Source: Candidatus Cryptobacteroides faecigallinarum (GTDB lineage: Bacteria > Bacteroidota > Bacteroidia > Bacteroidales > UBA932). From it: a DNA stretch of 59,501 bases. Both the position numbers and the translations under genes were made by a program. The stretch spans positions 1 through 59,501 of the forward strand of contig JADIMD010000045.1 of the NCBI GenBank assembly GCA_017695015.1. Direction: 5' to 3'. Shown here piece by piece: positions 8,067 to 15,760 of this stretch (position 1 is the stretch's first letter; the number at the start of each line of letters is the position of its first letter). The notes below the pieces were generated by a model. The model had not been told where the DNA came from. It worked only from the letters and a program-made list of their open reading frames with translations, and made no database searches.

Positions 8067-8297
8067 TCAGAACAGGGTAGGATGATTCTCGTCCAGTTCC
8101 TGCAGGAGACGCGCCATTATGGCAGTCCTGTACAAAGAAGACCTGGCATGGACATTAAAACGCCTGCAGTATTCGTTGATCACCGCCATTTCATTATCAT
8201 TCAGATAGATAACTTGACGATGCCTCCTGATAAGGGAGGCTTTCTGCTTTTTTAGATATTCCGGATCAACCGATATTCTGTTCCTTTTTTTAGCCAA
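8067..8297 (-). CDS. Small basic conserved protein, possible ribbon-helix-helix DNA binder
   Basis: 76 residues, highly basic N-terminus (MAKKRNRISVDPEYLKKQKA), then a predicted strand (RQVIYLNDNEMAVINEYC) and helices (RSSLYRTAIMARLLQELDE). The pattern of a short strand followed by two helices, and the similarity to plasmid mobilisation and RHH-type proteins of Bacteroidales, suggest DNA binding; I do not recognise a named family. It converges on the YugP-like gene with 14 bases between stops and diverges from the arginine-operon leader, so it sits where a local regulator might. That role is conjecture. Confidence 0.6.
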   Translation of the reverse strand: MAKKRNRISVDPEYLKKQKASLIRRHRQVIYLNDNEMAVINEYCRRFNVHARSSLYRTAIMARLLQELDENHPTLF

Positions 8298-8344
8298 GTC
8301 GCAAAAATTTTCGGTAAAGTTAGCAATTTATTGAGATTTATCGT

Positions 8345-8352
8345 TACCTTTG
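8345..8352 (+). promoter_or_regulatory. Candidate -7 box of the arginine operon, TACCTTTG
   Basis: TACCTTTG matches the Bacteroidetes -7 consensus exactly. The -33 position (around 8320-8325) has only GTTAGC, so the upstream element is weak. Transcription would start near 8358 and give a leader of about 260 bases before the first enzyme gene. Confidence 0.5.
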
Positions 8353-8382
8353 CCGCGTATTTGCTTTTTGGGACAAAGTTAT

Positions 8383-8475
8383 ATGACCTACACAGGCGAC
8401 ATATCAACGACTCTTTCTTCAATGCGGCGTATCCGACGCTGCGCTGAAGTCGCCTATTCATTAGTCCGACTTTAG
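8383..8475 (+). CDS. Putative arginine leader peptide of the arg operon
   Basis: A 30-codon frame starting about 25 bases after the predicted transcription start and ending in TAG at 8473-8475. Its middle reads M-R-R-I-R-R-C (ATGCGGCGTATCCGACGC, 8422-8439), four Arg codons in five, with a fifth Arg (CGA) two codons before the stop; a 17-codon version could start at the internal ATG 8422. The tandem Arg codons sit inside the 5' arm and loop of a strong hairpin (8417-8449). This layout is that of amino-acid leader peptides that sense charged tRNA by ribosome stalling, and the downstream genes make arginine. The frame is short and its translation is unproven. Confidence 0.5.
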   Translation: MTYTGDISTTLSSMRRIRRCAEVAYSLVRL

Positions 8476-8512
8476 GAGGGTAACTTCAGGATCCCCTCCA
8501 TACTCCCTCCCT
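8395..8512 (+). promoter_or_regulatory. Structured leader of the arg operon, candidate attenuator
   Basis: Three elements compete. (A) A 14-pair stem 8417-8430 / 8436-8449 with one mismatch and an ATCCG loop, extended by GGCGAC 8395-8400 / GTCGCC 8449-8454. (B) CTGAAGT 8444-8450, the 3' arm of A, is exactly complementary to ACTTCAG 8483-8489. (C) GGAGGG 8475-8480 can pair with CCCTCC at 8494-8499 or at 8505-8510; the loop of C contains the ACTTCAG of B. The leader-peptide stop TAG abuts GGAGGG. Downstream is a C-rich, G-poor run (8493-8511) rather than a U-tract, so any termination would be Rho-like or translational rather than a classical intrinsic terminator. The rest, 8513-8619, shows no other feature. 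Confidence 0.5.
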
Positions 8513-8619
8513 TTACATTGCGAGGATTATTCCGATTGCAATTGACAATCCAGGTTTGTCTTGCCGTTAGGGACTTTATGTGTATTCCATTGACAATTAT
8601 AAAATCATCAGACGATAAA

Positions 8620-9192
8620 ATGAAAATTGATGTAATGGTGGCCGATAAACGCCACTTCTGCTATGCCCAGGAGATTTGCGATGAGGTATATGTCTCAGCG
8701 CAGGAGAGAGGTACGGGCATCGCCAAGAGGACTCCCGAATATATCATCGGGAAGATGCAGGCCGGGAAGGCCGTGATTGCTGTCGCTGAAGACGGCAGGT
8801 TTGCAGGATTTTCGTACATCGAATCCTGGGGAGGAAAAAAGTATGTAGCCAATTCAGGACTCATCGTTGCCCACGCGTTCAGGGGACTCGGACTTGCCAA
8901 AAGGATAAAGGAAAGGATATTCCAGCTGTCCAGGGAAGTGTTCCCAGAGGCCAAGATATTCAGCATCACCACAGGTGCGGCAGTGATGAAAATGAACTAC
9001 GAACTCGGGTTCAGGCCGGTGCCTTTTTCCGAACTTACCAACGACCCTGAGTTCTGGAAGGGATGCCAGGGATGCAGGAACTTCACGATTCTCGAAAAGA
9101 ACAACTACAAGATGTGTCTCTGCACAGGGCTGCTCTATGACCCGCACGAGCACATCAACATCCAGACAATAAACATCAAGAACGCTCAATAA
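8620..9192 (+). CDS. GNAT-family N-acyltransferase at the head of the arg operon
   Basis: 190 residues, GNAT fold. The acyl-CoA binding motif is visible as AHAFRGLGLAKRIKERIF (R-G-x-G-x-A) at about residues 85-102. A Cys-rich patch (C-Q-G-C-R-N ... M-C-L-C) lies near residues 149-170. The open frame extends to a TTG at 8518; ATG 8620 (MKIDVMVADKRHFCY) is chosen because the upstream part is leader. It is the first gene of the arg operon, 12 bases before argG. No argA- or argJ-like gene is otherwise present in the window, so it is a good candidate for the enzyme that acylates glutamate (succinyl-CoA in this pathway). This is inference from context. Confidence 0.8.
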   Translation: MKIDVMVADKRHFCYAQEICDEVYVSAQERGTGIAKRTPEYIIGKMQAGKAVIAVAEDGRFAGFSYIESWGGKKYVANSGLIVAHAFRGLGLAKRIKERIFQLSREVFPEAKIFSITTGAAVMKMNYELGFRPVPFSELTNDPEFWKGCQGCRNFTILEKNNYKMCLCTGLLYDPHEHINIQTINIKNAQ

Positions 9193-9204
9193 CACTTCAA
9201 TACC

Positions 9205-10413
9205 ATGAACAACAAGGTTGTACTCGCCTTCAGCGGCGGACTCGACACATCTTTCTGTGTCCCATATCTCAAGAATGAAAAAGGACTGGAAGTCCACACA
9301 ATAATGGTCAATACAGGAGGTTTCTCCGAAGCAGAGGCCAAGGCTATAGAGGAAAGGGCGCTCACCCTCGGTGCTGCATCACATGTGACAGTGGATGCCT
9401 CACACACCTATTACAAGAAAGGTCTGAAATACCTTATTTACGGCAATGTGCTGAAAAACGCCACCTATCCCCTGTCCGTAAGCTCCGAAAGAGTGTTCCA
9501 GGCCCTTGAAGTATACAAGCATGTCAAGAAACTCGGGGCTTCTTATGTAGCACACGGCAGCACGGGCGCAGGAAACGACCAGGTAAGGTTCGACATTGTG
9601 TTCGAGATACTTGCGCCTGAAGTCCAGATCATTGCCCCTATCCGCGAGCTCTCGATTGCCCGTCAGGACGAGATCAAGTACCTCAACGACCACGGGTTCA
9701 ATTTCTCTTGGGAAAAGGCAAAATACTCCATCAACCAGGGACTCTGGGGAACGAGCGTAGGAGGAGTGGAGACCCTGTCCTCAGAAGGATATCTCCCTGA
9801 GGAGGCCTATCCTATCCAGGTCACAAAACACGGACACGAACATGTCAAGATCGGCTTCAAGGCAGGAGAACCTGTTTCCCTCAACGGCAATGAGATGGAT
9901 CCGGTGGAACTCATCAAGCAACTCCATGCCATCGCAGCCCCTTACGGAATAGGACGCGACACCCATGTCGGGGACACCATCATCGGCATCAAAGGCCGCG
10001 TGGCTTTCGAGGCTGCGGCTCCTCTCATCCTCATCAAGGCACACCATCTGCTCGAAAAGCATGTCCTCACCAAAGGACAGCTCTACTGGAAAGACCAGAT
10101 TTCATACTGGTACGGGCAGCAGATGCACGAAGCAATGTATCTCGACCCCGTGATGAGGGATATGGAGGCAATGATGGACAACATGGAGCAGTTTGTCACC
10201 GGTGAAGTGGAAATCGAGCTGATGCCATACCATTTCTCCGTGCTCGGGTGCAGCAGCACACACGACCTGATGAACTCGAAATTCGGTTCTTACGGAGAAA
10301 TCAACCGTTCATACACCGGGCAGGATGTAGTAGGGTTCACGAAGGTTCTTGCAAACCCTCTCAAGATTTACTACAGTGTGAACGGGGAGGATGCGGCTGA
10401 AATAATCGGATAA
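9205..10413 (+). CDS. argG: Argininosuccinate synthase
   Basis: 402 residues. It joins citrulline and aspartate with ATP to give argininosuccinate. The PP-loop ATP site is LAFSGGLDTSF at residues 6-16; later landmarks are AHGSTGAGNDQVRF and the C-terminal TGEVEIELMPYHFSV. The ATG follows a short AT-rich gap after the GNAT gene, and argC starts 34 bases after the stop. Full length, no oddity seen. Confidence 0.96.
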   Translation: MNNKVVLAFSGGLDTSFCVPYLKNEKGLEVHTIMVNTGGFSEAEAKAIEERALTLGAASHVTVDASHTYYKKGLKYLIYGNVLKNATYPLSVSSERVFQALEVYKHVKKLGASYVAHGSTGAGNDQVRFDIVFEILAPEVQIIAPIRELSIARQDEIKYLNDHGFNFSWEKAKYSINQGLWGTSVGGVETLSSEGYLPEEAYPIQVTKHGHEHVKIGFKAGEPVSLNGNEMDPVELIKQLHAIAAPYGIGRDTHVGDTIIGIKGRVAFEAAAPLILIKAHHLLEKHVLTKGQLYWKDQISYWYGQQMHEAMYLDPVMRDMEAMMDNMEQFVTGEVEIELMPYHFSVLGCSSTHDLMNSKFGSYGEINRSYTGQDVVGFTKVLANPLKIYYSVNGEDAAEIIG

Positions 10414-10447
10414 ACAGCCTTCACGGCACTTATAAAAGATTAAAGAC

Positions 10448-11419
10448 ATGATCAGAGCAGCAATAGCCGGAGGAACGGGTTACACAGGAGGAGAATTGTT
10501 CAGGATTCTGCTTGGACATCCTGAAGTGCAGATAGTTGCAGCCACGACAACATCTTCGGACGGGGTCGCGGTCTCCTCTGTCCACAGGGACCTAACAGGA
10601 GAGACGGACCTGTGTTTCGGGACAGAACTCAATAATCCGGATGTGATATTCCTGTGCCTCGGGCATGGAATATCCAGACAGTTCCTCGACACCCATGACA
10701 TCAGCCCGGAATGCAGGATAATCGACCTCGGGAATGATTTCCGTCTCGACGGGGACTATGCAGGAAGGCATTTTGTATATGGACTGTGCGAATGTTCACG
10801 CGATGCGGTCTCCAATGCCCACGACATCGCCAACCCCGGATGTTTCGCCACCGCCATACAGCTGGCTCTGCTGCCTCTTGCTTCCGCAGGACTCATCAAT
10901 GACGAGGTGCATGTAAGTGCGATAACAGGCTCGACAGGAGCAGGAAAGAAACTCTCGGAGACTTCGCATTTCAGCTACAGGGACAACAACATCTCGATAT
11001 ACAAGCTGTTCACACACCAGCATCTCGGGGAAATTCGCAAGAACATAGGGGAAATCGCAGGGAAAGAACCTGTCGTAAACTTCGTCCCGTTCAGAGGAGA
11101 CTTCACCAGAGGCATATTTGCGAGTGTCTACACAAGGGCTGCAGAGGGAGTTTCCGAAGCGGATTACAGGAAAATGTTCGAGGAATATTACGCTCCGTCG
11201 CCGTTTGTGTTCCATTCGGATACCGGCATCTCCCTCAAGGAGGTGGTCAACACCAACAAGGCTCTTCTGCATGTGGAGCTCCACGATGGCTATGTCCACA
11301 TCAGCTCTGTCATTGACAACCTTGTGAAAGGGGCGGCAGGACAGGCCGTCCAGAACATGAACCTGATGTTCGGGCTTCCTGAAACTGCAGGTCTGAAGCT
11401 TAAACCGTCAGCCTTCTAA
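10448..11419 (+). CDS. argC: N-acyl-gamma-glutamyl-phosphate reductase
   Basis: 323 residues. It reduces N-acyl-glutamyl phosphate to the semialdehyde with NADPH. The N-terminal Rossmann motif is AIAGGTGYTGGELFRIL, and the catalytic Cys132 lies in ANPGCFATAIQLAL. Family length and ends are normal. The next gene, argD, starts 11 bases after the stop. In this organism the acyl group is probably succinyl (see argF'). Confidence 0.95.
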   Translation: MIRAAIAGGTGYTGGELFRILLGHPEVQIVAATTTSSDGVAVSSVHRDLTGETDLCFGTELNNPDVIFLCLGHGISRQFLDTHDISPECRIIDLGNDFRLDGDYAGRHFVYGLCECSRDAVSNAHDIANPGCFATAIQLALLPLASAGLINDEVHVSAITGSTGAGKKLSETSHFSYRDNNISIYKLFTHQHLGEIRKNIGEIAGKEPVVNFVPFRGDFTRGIFASVYTRAAEGVSEADYRKMFEEYYAPSPFVFHSDTGISLKEVVNTNKALLHVELHDGYVHISSVIDNLVKGAAGQAVQNMNLMFGLPETAGLKLKPSAF

Positions 11420-11430
11420 CATTTGAGATT

Positions 11431-12570
11431 ATGGATCTTTTCAAAGTATATAAACTGTGGGATATCGAGCCGGTGAAAGGTCTCGACACCACACTGTGGG
11501 ACAAGGAGGGGAACGAATACACCGATCTATATGGAGGACATGCTGTCATCTCCATCGGGCATTCCCATCCACATTATGTAAAGATGCTTTCCGAGCAGCT
11601 CGGGAAACTCGGGTTCTATTCCAACGCAGTGCAGAACTCGCTTCAGAAAGAACTCGCGCGGAGACTCGGGAAAGCATGCGGATACGAGGATTATTCGCTC
11701 TTCCTCTGCAATTCGGGGGCAGAAGCCAATGAAAATGCGATGAAAACCGCTTCTTTCCACACTGGAAGGGCAAAAATGCTGGCTTTCTCCAAGGCTTTCC
11801 ACGGAAGGACTTCAGGCGCAGTGGCCGTGACGGACAACCCGAAAATACGCTCCCCGTTCAACTCTTGTGACAATGTGACTTATGTTCCGCTCAACGACAT
11901 CGAGGCGGTGGAGAAAGAGCTGTCATCAGGTCTGTATGCAGGAGTGATAATAGAAGGTATCCAGGGTGTTGCCGGAATCTACGAACCTACAGACAGTTTT
12001 CTGCACGAGCTGCGCAGGCTGTGTACGAAATACGGCACTATGCTGATTCTGGACGAAATCCAGTCCGGCTATGGAAGGACCGGCAAGTTCTTCGCCCACC
12101 AGCATTCAGGCATCAGGGCGGACATCATCACCACCGCCAAGGGGATGGCAAACGGCTTCCCTATCGGAGGAGTGATAATCTCGCCTGAAATACGGCCCGA
12201 ATACGGGATGCTCGGCACCACATTCGGAGGTAACCACCTCGCATGTACGGCTGCACTTGCAGTGCTGGATGTGATAGAGAACGAGCATCTCGTGGAAAAC
12301 GCCGCAAAGGTCGGGGAATTTTTCCGCAATGCCTTCCATCCTGACGGGAAACTCGACCATGCGCTCTCGGAATACAGGGGCAAAGGACTTATGATAGGGC
12401 TGGAGATCCGGCCGGAATATGCAGGACTCAGGGACAGGCTGCTTTTCGAAGAGCATTACTTCACCGGGGCTGCAGGAGCTTCCGTAATCAGGTTGCTGCC
12501 GTCTCTGACCATATCCATTGAAACAGCATCCAGATTCATGGACAGCTGGCACAGCCTGACTGCTAAATAG
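11431..12570 (+). CDS. argD: N-acyl-ornithine aminotransferase
   Basis: 379-residue class III PLP aminotransferase that converts the N-acyl-glutamate semialdehyde to N-acyl-ornithine. The PLP lysine is Lys237 in TTAKGMANGFPIGG, and the cofactor Asp lies in LILDEIQSGYGRTG; the phosphate-cup motif is CNSGAEANENAMK. Starts with MDLFKVYKLWDIEPVKG, 11 bases after argC. A 100-base gap with REP-like repeats separates it from argF'. Confidence 0.94.
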   Translation: MDLFKVYKLWDIEPVKGLDTTLWDKEGNEYTDLYGGHAVISIGHSHPHYVKMLSEQLGKLGFYSNAVQNSLQKELARRLGKACGYEDYSLFLCNSGAEANENAMKTASFHTGRAKMLAFSKAFHGRTSGAVAVTDNPKIRSPFNSCDNVTYVPLNDIEAVEKELSSGLYAGVIIEGIQGVAGIYEPTDSFLHELRRLCTKYGTMLILDEIQSGYGRTGKFFAHQHSGIRADIITTAKGMANGFPIGGVIISPEIRPEYGMLGTTFGGNHLACTAALAVLDVIENEHLVENAAKVGEFFRNAFHPDGKLDHALSEYRGKGLMIGLEIRPEYAGLRDRLLFEEHYFTGAAGASVIRLLPSLTISIETASRFMDSWHSLTAK

Positions 12571-12577
12571 CTCCACT

Positions 12578-12646
12578 GTCATCCTGAACCATGCTTTGTC
12601 ATCGTGAATGACAACACTGTCATCCTGAGCGTCAGCGAAGGATCTG
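12578..12646. repeat. REP-like repeat cluster between argD and argF'
   Basis: A partial copy GTCATCCTGAACC (12578-12590), a palindrome TTGTCAT-CGTGA-ATGACAA region (about 12597-12613) and a full unit GTCATCCTGAGCGTCAGCGA followed by AGGATC (12619-12645). The same unit recurs at 42372-42401 and 58550-58626, always between genes. It is an intergenic REP/mini-palindrome element inside the operon. Confidence 0.75.
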
Positions 12647-12670
12647 TTAAACATCAAAACATTGTACAAA

Positions 12671-13624
12671 ATGAAAACATTCACCTCCGTAAAGCAGCTT
12701 GGCAACCTCAAGGAAGCCTTTGCCAAAGCAAAATATGTAAAGGAAAACCCTTTCGCCGACCAGGAGCTCGGGCGCAACAAGACCCTCCTGATGATATTCT
12801 TCAACTCCAGTCTCAGGACCAGGCTCAGCACCCAGAAAGCCGGTCTCAACCTCGGGATGAATGTGATAGTCCTCGATGTGAACCAGGGCGCATGGAAACT
12901 CGAAACCGAAAGAGGGGTGATAATGGACGGAGACAAGCCGGAGCACCTTCTTGAAGCCATCCCCGTGATGGGCTGCTATTGCGACATCATAGGAGTGCGC
13001 TCCTTCGCCCGTTTCGAAAACAAGGAGGAAGACTACAACGAAGCCATACTCAACCAGTTCATTAAATACTCGGGAAAACCTGTGTTCAGCATGGAAGCGG
13101 CCACAAGGCATCCGCTCCAGACTTTCGCAGACATGATCACCATCGAGGAATACAAGAAAGTCGAGAAACCGAAAATCGTGATGACATGGGCTCCCCACCC
13201 GAAAGCGCTTCCGCAGGCTGTTCCAAACTCATTTGCCGAAGGCATCAACCTCACAGACTATGAATTCGTGATCACCCATCCTGAAGGATATGAGCTCGAC
13301 CCTCAATTCGTGGGAAACGCAAAGGTGGAATACGACCAGAAGAAGGCATTCGAAGGTGCGGATTTCATCTACGCTAAGAACTGGGCTGCATACACAGGCG
13401 ACAATTACGGCAAAGTGCTGAGCATGGACAGGAGCTGGACTGTGGACAGCGAGAAGATGGCCCTGACCAACAATGCGTATTTCATGCACTGCCTGCCTGT
13501 CAGAAGGAACATGATCGTGACTGACGATGTGATAGAAAGTCCTCAGTCCATCGTGATTCCTGAGGCCGCCAACCGCGTGGTGTCAGCACAGACTGTCCTT
13601 AAAGAAATGCTTCTTTCGCTGTAG
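12671..13624 (+). CDS. argF': N-succinyl-L-ornithine carbamoyltransferase
   Basis: 317 residues, very close over its whole length to what I recall of the B. fragilis enzyme. The carbamoyl-phosphate site is NSSLRTRLST (residues 45-54), and the C-terminal substrate motif is MHCLPVRRNM. The residue known to set the acyl specificity is Pro90 (G-D-K-P-E-H, counting from ATG 12671), as in the B. fragilis succinylornithine enzyme; acetylornithine enzymes have Glu there. ATG 12671 is preferred over a TTG three codons upstream. It makes N-succinyl-citrulline, so the pathway probably runs on succinylated intermediates. Confidence 0.92.
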   Translation: MKTFTSVKQLGNLKEAFAKAKYVKENPFADQELGRNKTLLMIFFNSSLRTRLSTQKAGLNLGMNVIVLDVNQGAWKLETERGVIMDGDKPEHLLEAIPVMGCYCDIIGVRSFARFENKEEDYNEAILNQFIKYSGKPVFSMEAATRHPLQTFADMITIEEYKKVEKPKIVMTWAPHPKALPQAVPNSFAEGINLTDYEFVITHPEGYELDPQFVGNAKVEYDQKKAFEGADFIYAKNWAAYTGDNYGKVLSMDRSWTVDSEKMALTNNAYFMHCLPVRRNMIVTDDVIESPQSIVIPEAANRVVSAQTVLKEMLLSL

Positions 13625-13635
13625 TACGGAACGAC

Positions 13636-14475
13636 ATGGATATGAATTCTGAAATGGCAGAGATAAAAGTCATAAAAATCGGCGGAAACGTGGTGGACAA
13701 TCCCCTGCTCCTTGAGCAGTTCATCCACGATTTCTCCGCTATTGACGGTCTTAAGGTGCTGGTCCACGGAGGCGGAGTGATGGCAAGCCAGATGCAGAAA
13801 CAGCTCGGGCAGCAGCCTGTAATGATAGAAGGAAGGAGGGTGACTGACGGAGACACGCTCAAAGTCGTGACAATGGTATATGCAGGCTGGTGCAGCAAGC
13901 ACATTGTATCCCTGCTCCAGAAGAACGGATGCAACGCAATCGGACTATGCGGTGCGGATGCGGATCTCATCAGGGCAAGCAAAAGGCCGCCTGTCAGGAA
14001 GACTGATTCAGACGGCAGCGTCACTACCATAGACTACGGCTATGTCGGAGATGTAGACCCTAAGAAGATAAATGCCGGCTTCCTGCACAGCCTGATCAGT
14101 GCCGGCATCACTCCTGTCATCTGCGCCATCACGCATGACGGGAACGGCAACCTCCTGAACACCAATGCAGACACCATAGCGTCATCTGTAGCCGTTTCTC
14201 TTGCAGGATACAGGACCGGAAGCAGTGCGGAGGTTTCACTGATATACTGCTTCGAGAAGGCAGGAGTGCTATACGACAAGGACGACGACAAGAGTGTGAT
14301 AGACAGGATTACTCCTGAATATTACAGTCAGCTCAAACAGGAAGGAAGGGTAGCTGCAGGGATGATTCCCAAACTCGACAACGCCTTTGATGCATTGGAG
14401 CACGGTGTGAAGGAAGTGGTCATCAAGCATGCCCAGAATCTTCTCAACAGCACAGGCACAACCCTGAACGAATGA
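13636..14475 (+). CDS. argB: N-acyl-glutamate kinase
   Basis: 279 residues, amino-acid kinase fold. It phosphorylates N-acyl-glutamate. Landmarks are IKIGGNVVDN near the N-terminus, LVHGGGVMASQ in the substrate loop, and the nucleotide-site region AAGMIPKLDNAF. Starts could be 13636 or the internal MAEIKVIKIGG; the first is retained because it sits 11 bases after argF'. The stop overlaps the argE start by four bases (ATGA). Confidence 0.93.
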   Translation: MDMNSEMAEIKVIKIGGNVVDNPLLLEQFIHDFSAIDGLKVLVHGGGVMASQMQKQLGQQPVMIEGRRVTDGDTLKVVTMVYAGWCSKHIVSLLQKNGCNAIGLCGADADLIRASKRPPVRKTDSDGSVTTIDYGYVGDVDPKKINAGFLHSLISAGITPVICAITHDGNGNLLNTNADTIASSVAVSLAGYRTGSSAEVSLIYCFEKAGVLYDKDDDKSVIDRITPEYYSQLKQEGRVAAGMIPKLDNAFDALEHGVKEVVIKHAQNLLNSTGTTLNE

Positions 14476-15743
14476 CAGACAGTCCAAAGGATACAAAAAA
14501 GGCAGGTTCTGCTGAAGAAATTGACAAAAACGAAGATATGGGAAAAACCATTGATACACTCACAACGGAGTCTGTCCCCCTGCTGAGGGAAATGATTGCA
14601 ATCCCGTCCCCTTCATTCAAGGAAGAGGCCGTCAGCTGCCATGTATCCGCATTCCTGACACGCTCAGGGATAGCTAATTTCAGACTGAAAAACAACATCA
14701 TTGCCATACAGCCATCCTATTCCCCGGACAAAAAGACAATGATGCTATGCGCACATCTCGACACTGTAAGCCCTTCGGATGACTATACATTCGACCCTTA
14801 CACACCTGACTATACACGACTTGACAATAGACATGAGTGGCTGGAAGCCATCGGGGTCACGTCATCATCCGAAATCGTCGCCGGTCTCGGGGCAAATGAC
14901 GACGGGGCCTCGGCTGCAGCCATGATCGCAGCATTCCGCCATTTCTACGACAAGGAACTTCCTTTCAACCTGATGCTTGTACTCGGGGCAGAAGAGGAAC
15001 GCTCCGGCAAGGACGGAATGGAAACGGTATGGAAAGCATTTGAGACAGGAGACCTGCATGCCTGCGACGGAGCTGTTTCATTCGGGCAGACCAGGATATC
15101 ACCTCCCGACTGGGCGATAGTGGGAGAGCCGACTGCCATGAAAGCAGCCATCGCCGAACGGGGGCTGCTCGTCATAGACGGACTTGCAGAAGGAGTGAGC
15201 GGACATGCCGCAAGAGAGGAAGGGGTGAACGCCCTCTACATTGCAATGGATGACATCCGGAAGCTCCGTAATTTCAGGTTCAGCAAAGTGTCACCGCTTA
15301 TGGGCAAGGTAAAACTGACTGTCACACAGATCAATGCCGGGACTGTCCACAATGTTGTTCCCGACAGGTGCAGCTTTGTCGTGGACATCAGGCCTACAGA
15401 GCAATACACCAACTCTGAAATACTCGGAATGCTCCAGTCAGAATGCAGGAGCACACTTTCCGCGCGCAATCTCAGAAACAGGTCTTCGGCCACACCGGAC
15501 GGCTCCCCTCTTATAGAATGTGCTTCCAGACTCGACATGGAGACATTCATCTCCCCTACCACCTCCGACTGGATGAGGATTGGATGCGATGCCATCAAAA
15601 TGGGACCTGGTGACTCTGCACGCTCGCACAGGAAAGACGAATATGTGACCATCCCCGAAATCAGGGACGGCATAGAAAAATATATAGGCTATATCGGCTG
15701 TTTTGCCGGTATGGCACCATTTAGCAAAAATTCTACGGACTGA
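14472..15743 (+). CDS. argE: N-acyl-ornithine/citrulline deacylase, M20 family
   Basis: M20 di-zinc deacylase. Metal motifs: CAHLDTVSPSD (H-x-D), GANDDGASAAA (D), GAEEERSGKDGM (E-E) and RSHRKDEYV (His near the C-terminus). It removes the N-acyl group, here probably succinate from succinylcitrulline or succinylornithine. The start at 14472 overlaps argB (ATGA) and gives 423 residues with a polar 22-residue leader; the Met at 14538 (MGKTIDTLTTES) gives 401 residues and a more usual N-terminus, so either is possible. Confidence 0.9.
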   Translation: MTDSPKDTKKAGSAEEIDKNEDMGKTIDTLTTESVPLLREMIAIPSPSFKEEAVSCHVSAFLTRSGIANFRLKNNIIAIQPSYSPDKKTMMLCAHLDTVSPSDDYTFDPYTPDYTRLDNRHEWLEAIGVTSSSEIVAGLGANDDGASAAAMIAAFRHFYDKELPFNLMLVLGAEEERSGKDGMETVWKAFETGDLHACDGAVSFGQTRISPPDWAIVGEPTAMKAAIAERGLLVIDGLAEGVSGHAAREEGVNALYIAMDDIRKLRNFRFSKVSPLMGKVKLTVTQINAGTVHNVVPDRCSFVVDIRPTEQYTNSEILGMLQSECRSTLSARNLRNRSSATPDGSPLIECASRLDMETFISPTTSDWMRIGCDAIKMGPGDSARSHRKDEYVTIPEIRDGIEKYIGYIGCFAGMAPFSKNSTD

Positions 15744-15760
15744 CATTAAATCATATAGAA

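Noticed and set aside
8252..8461. 69-codon minus-strand frame across the arginine leader.
   Set aside because: It overlaps the small basic gene and is the complement of the structured leader; no promoter or family supports it.
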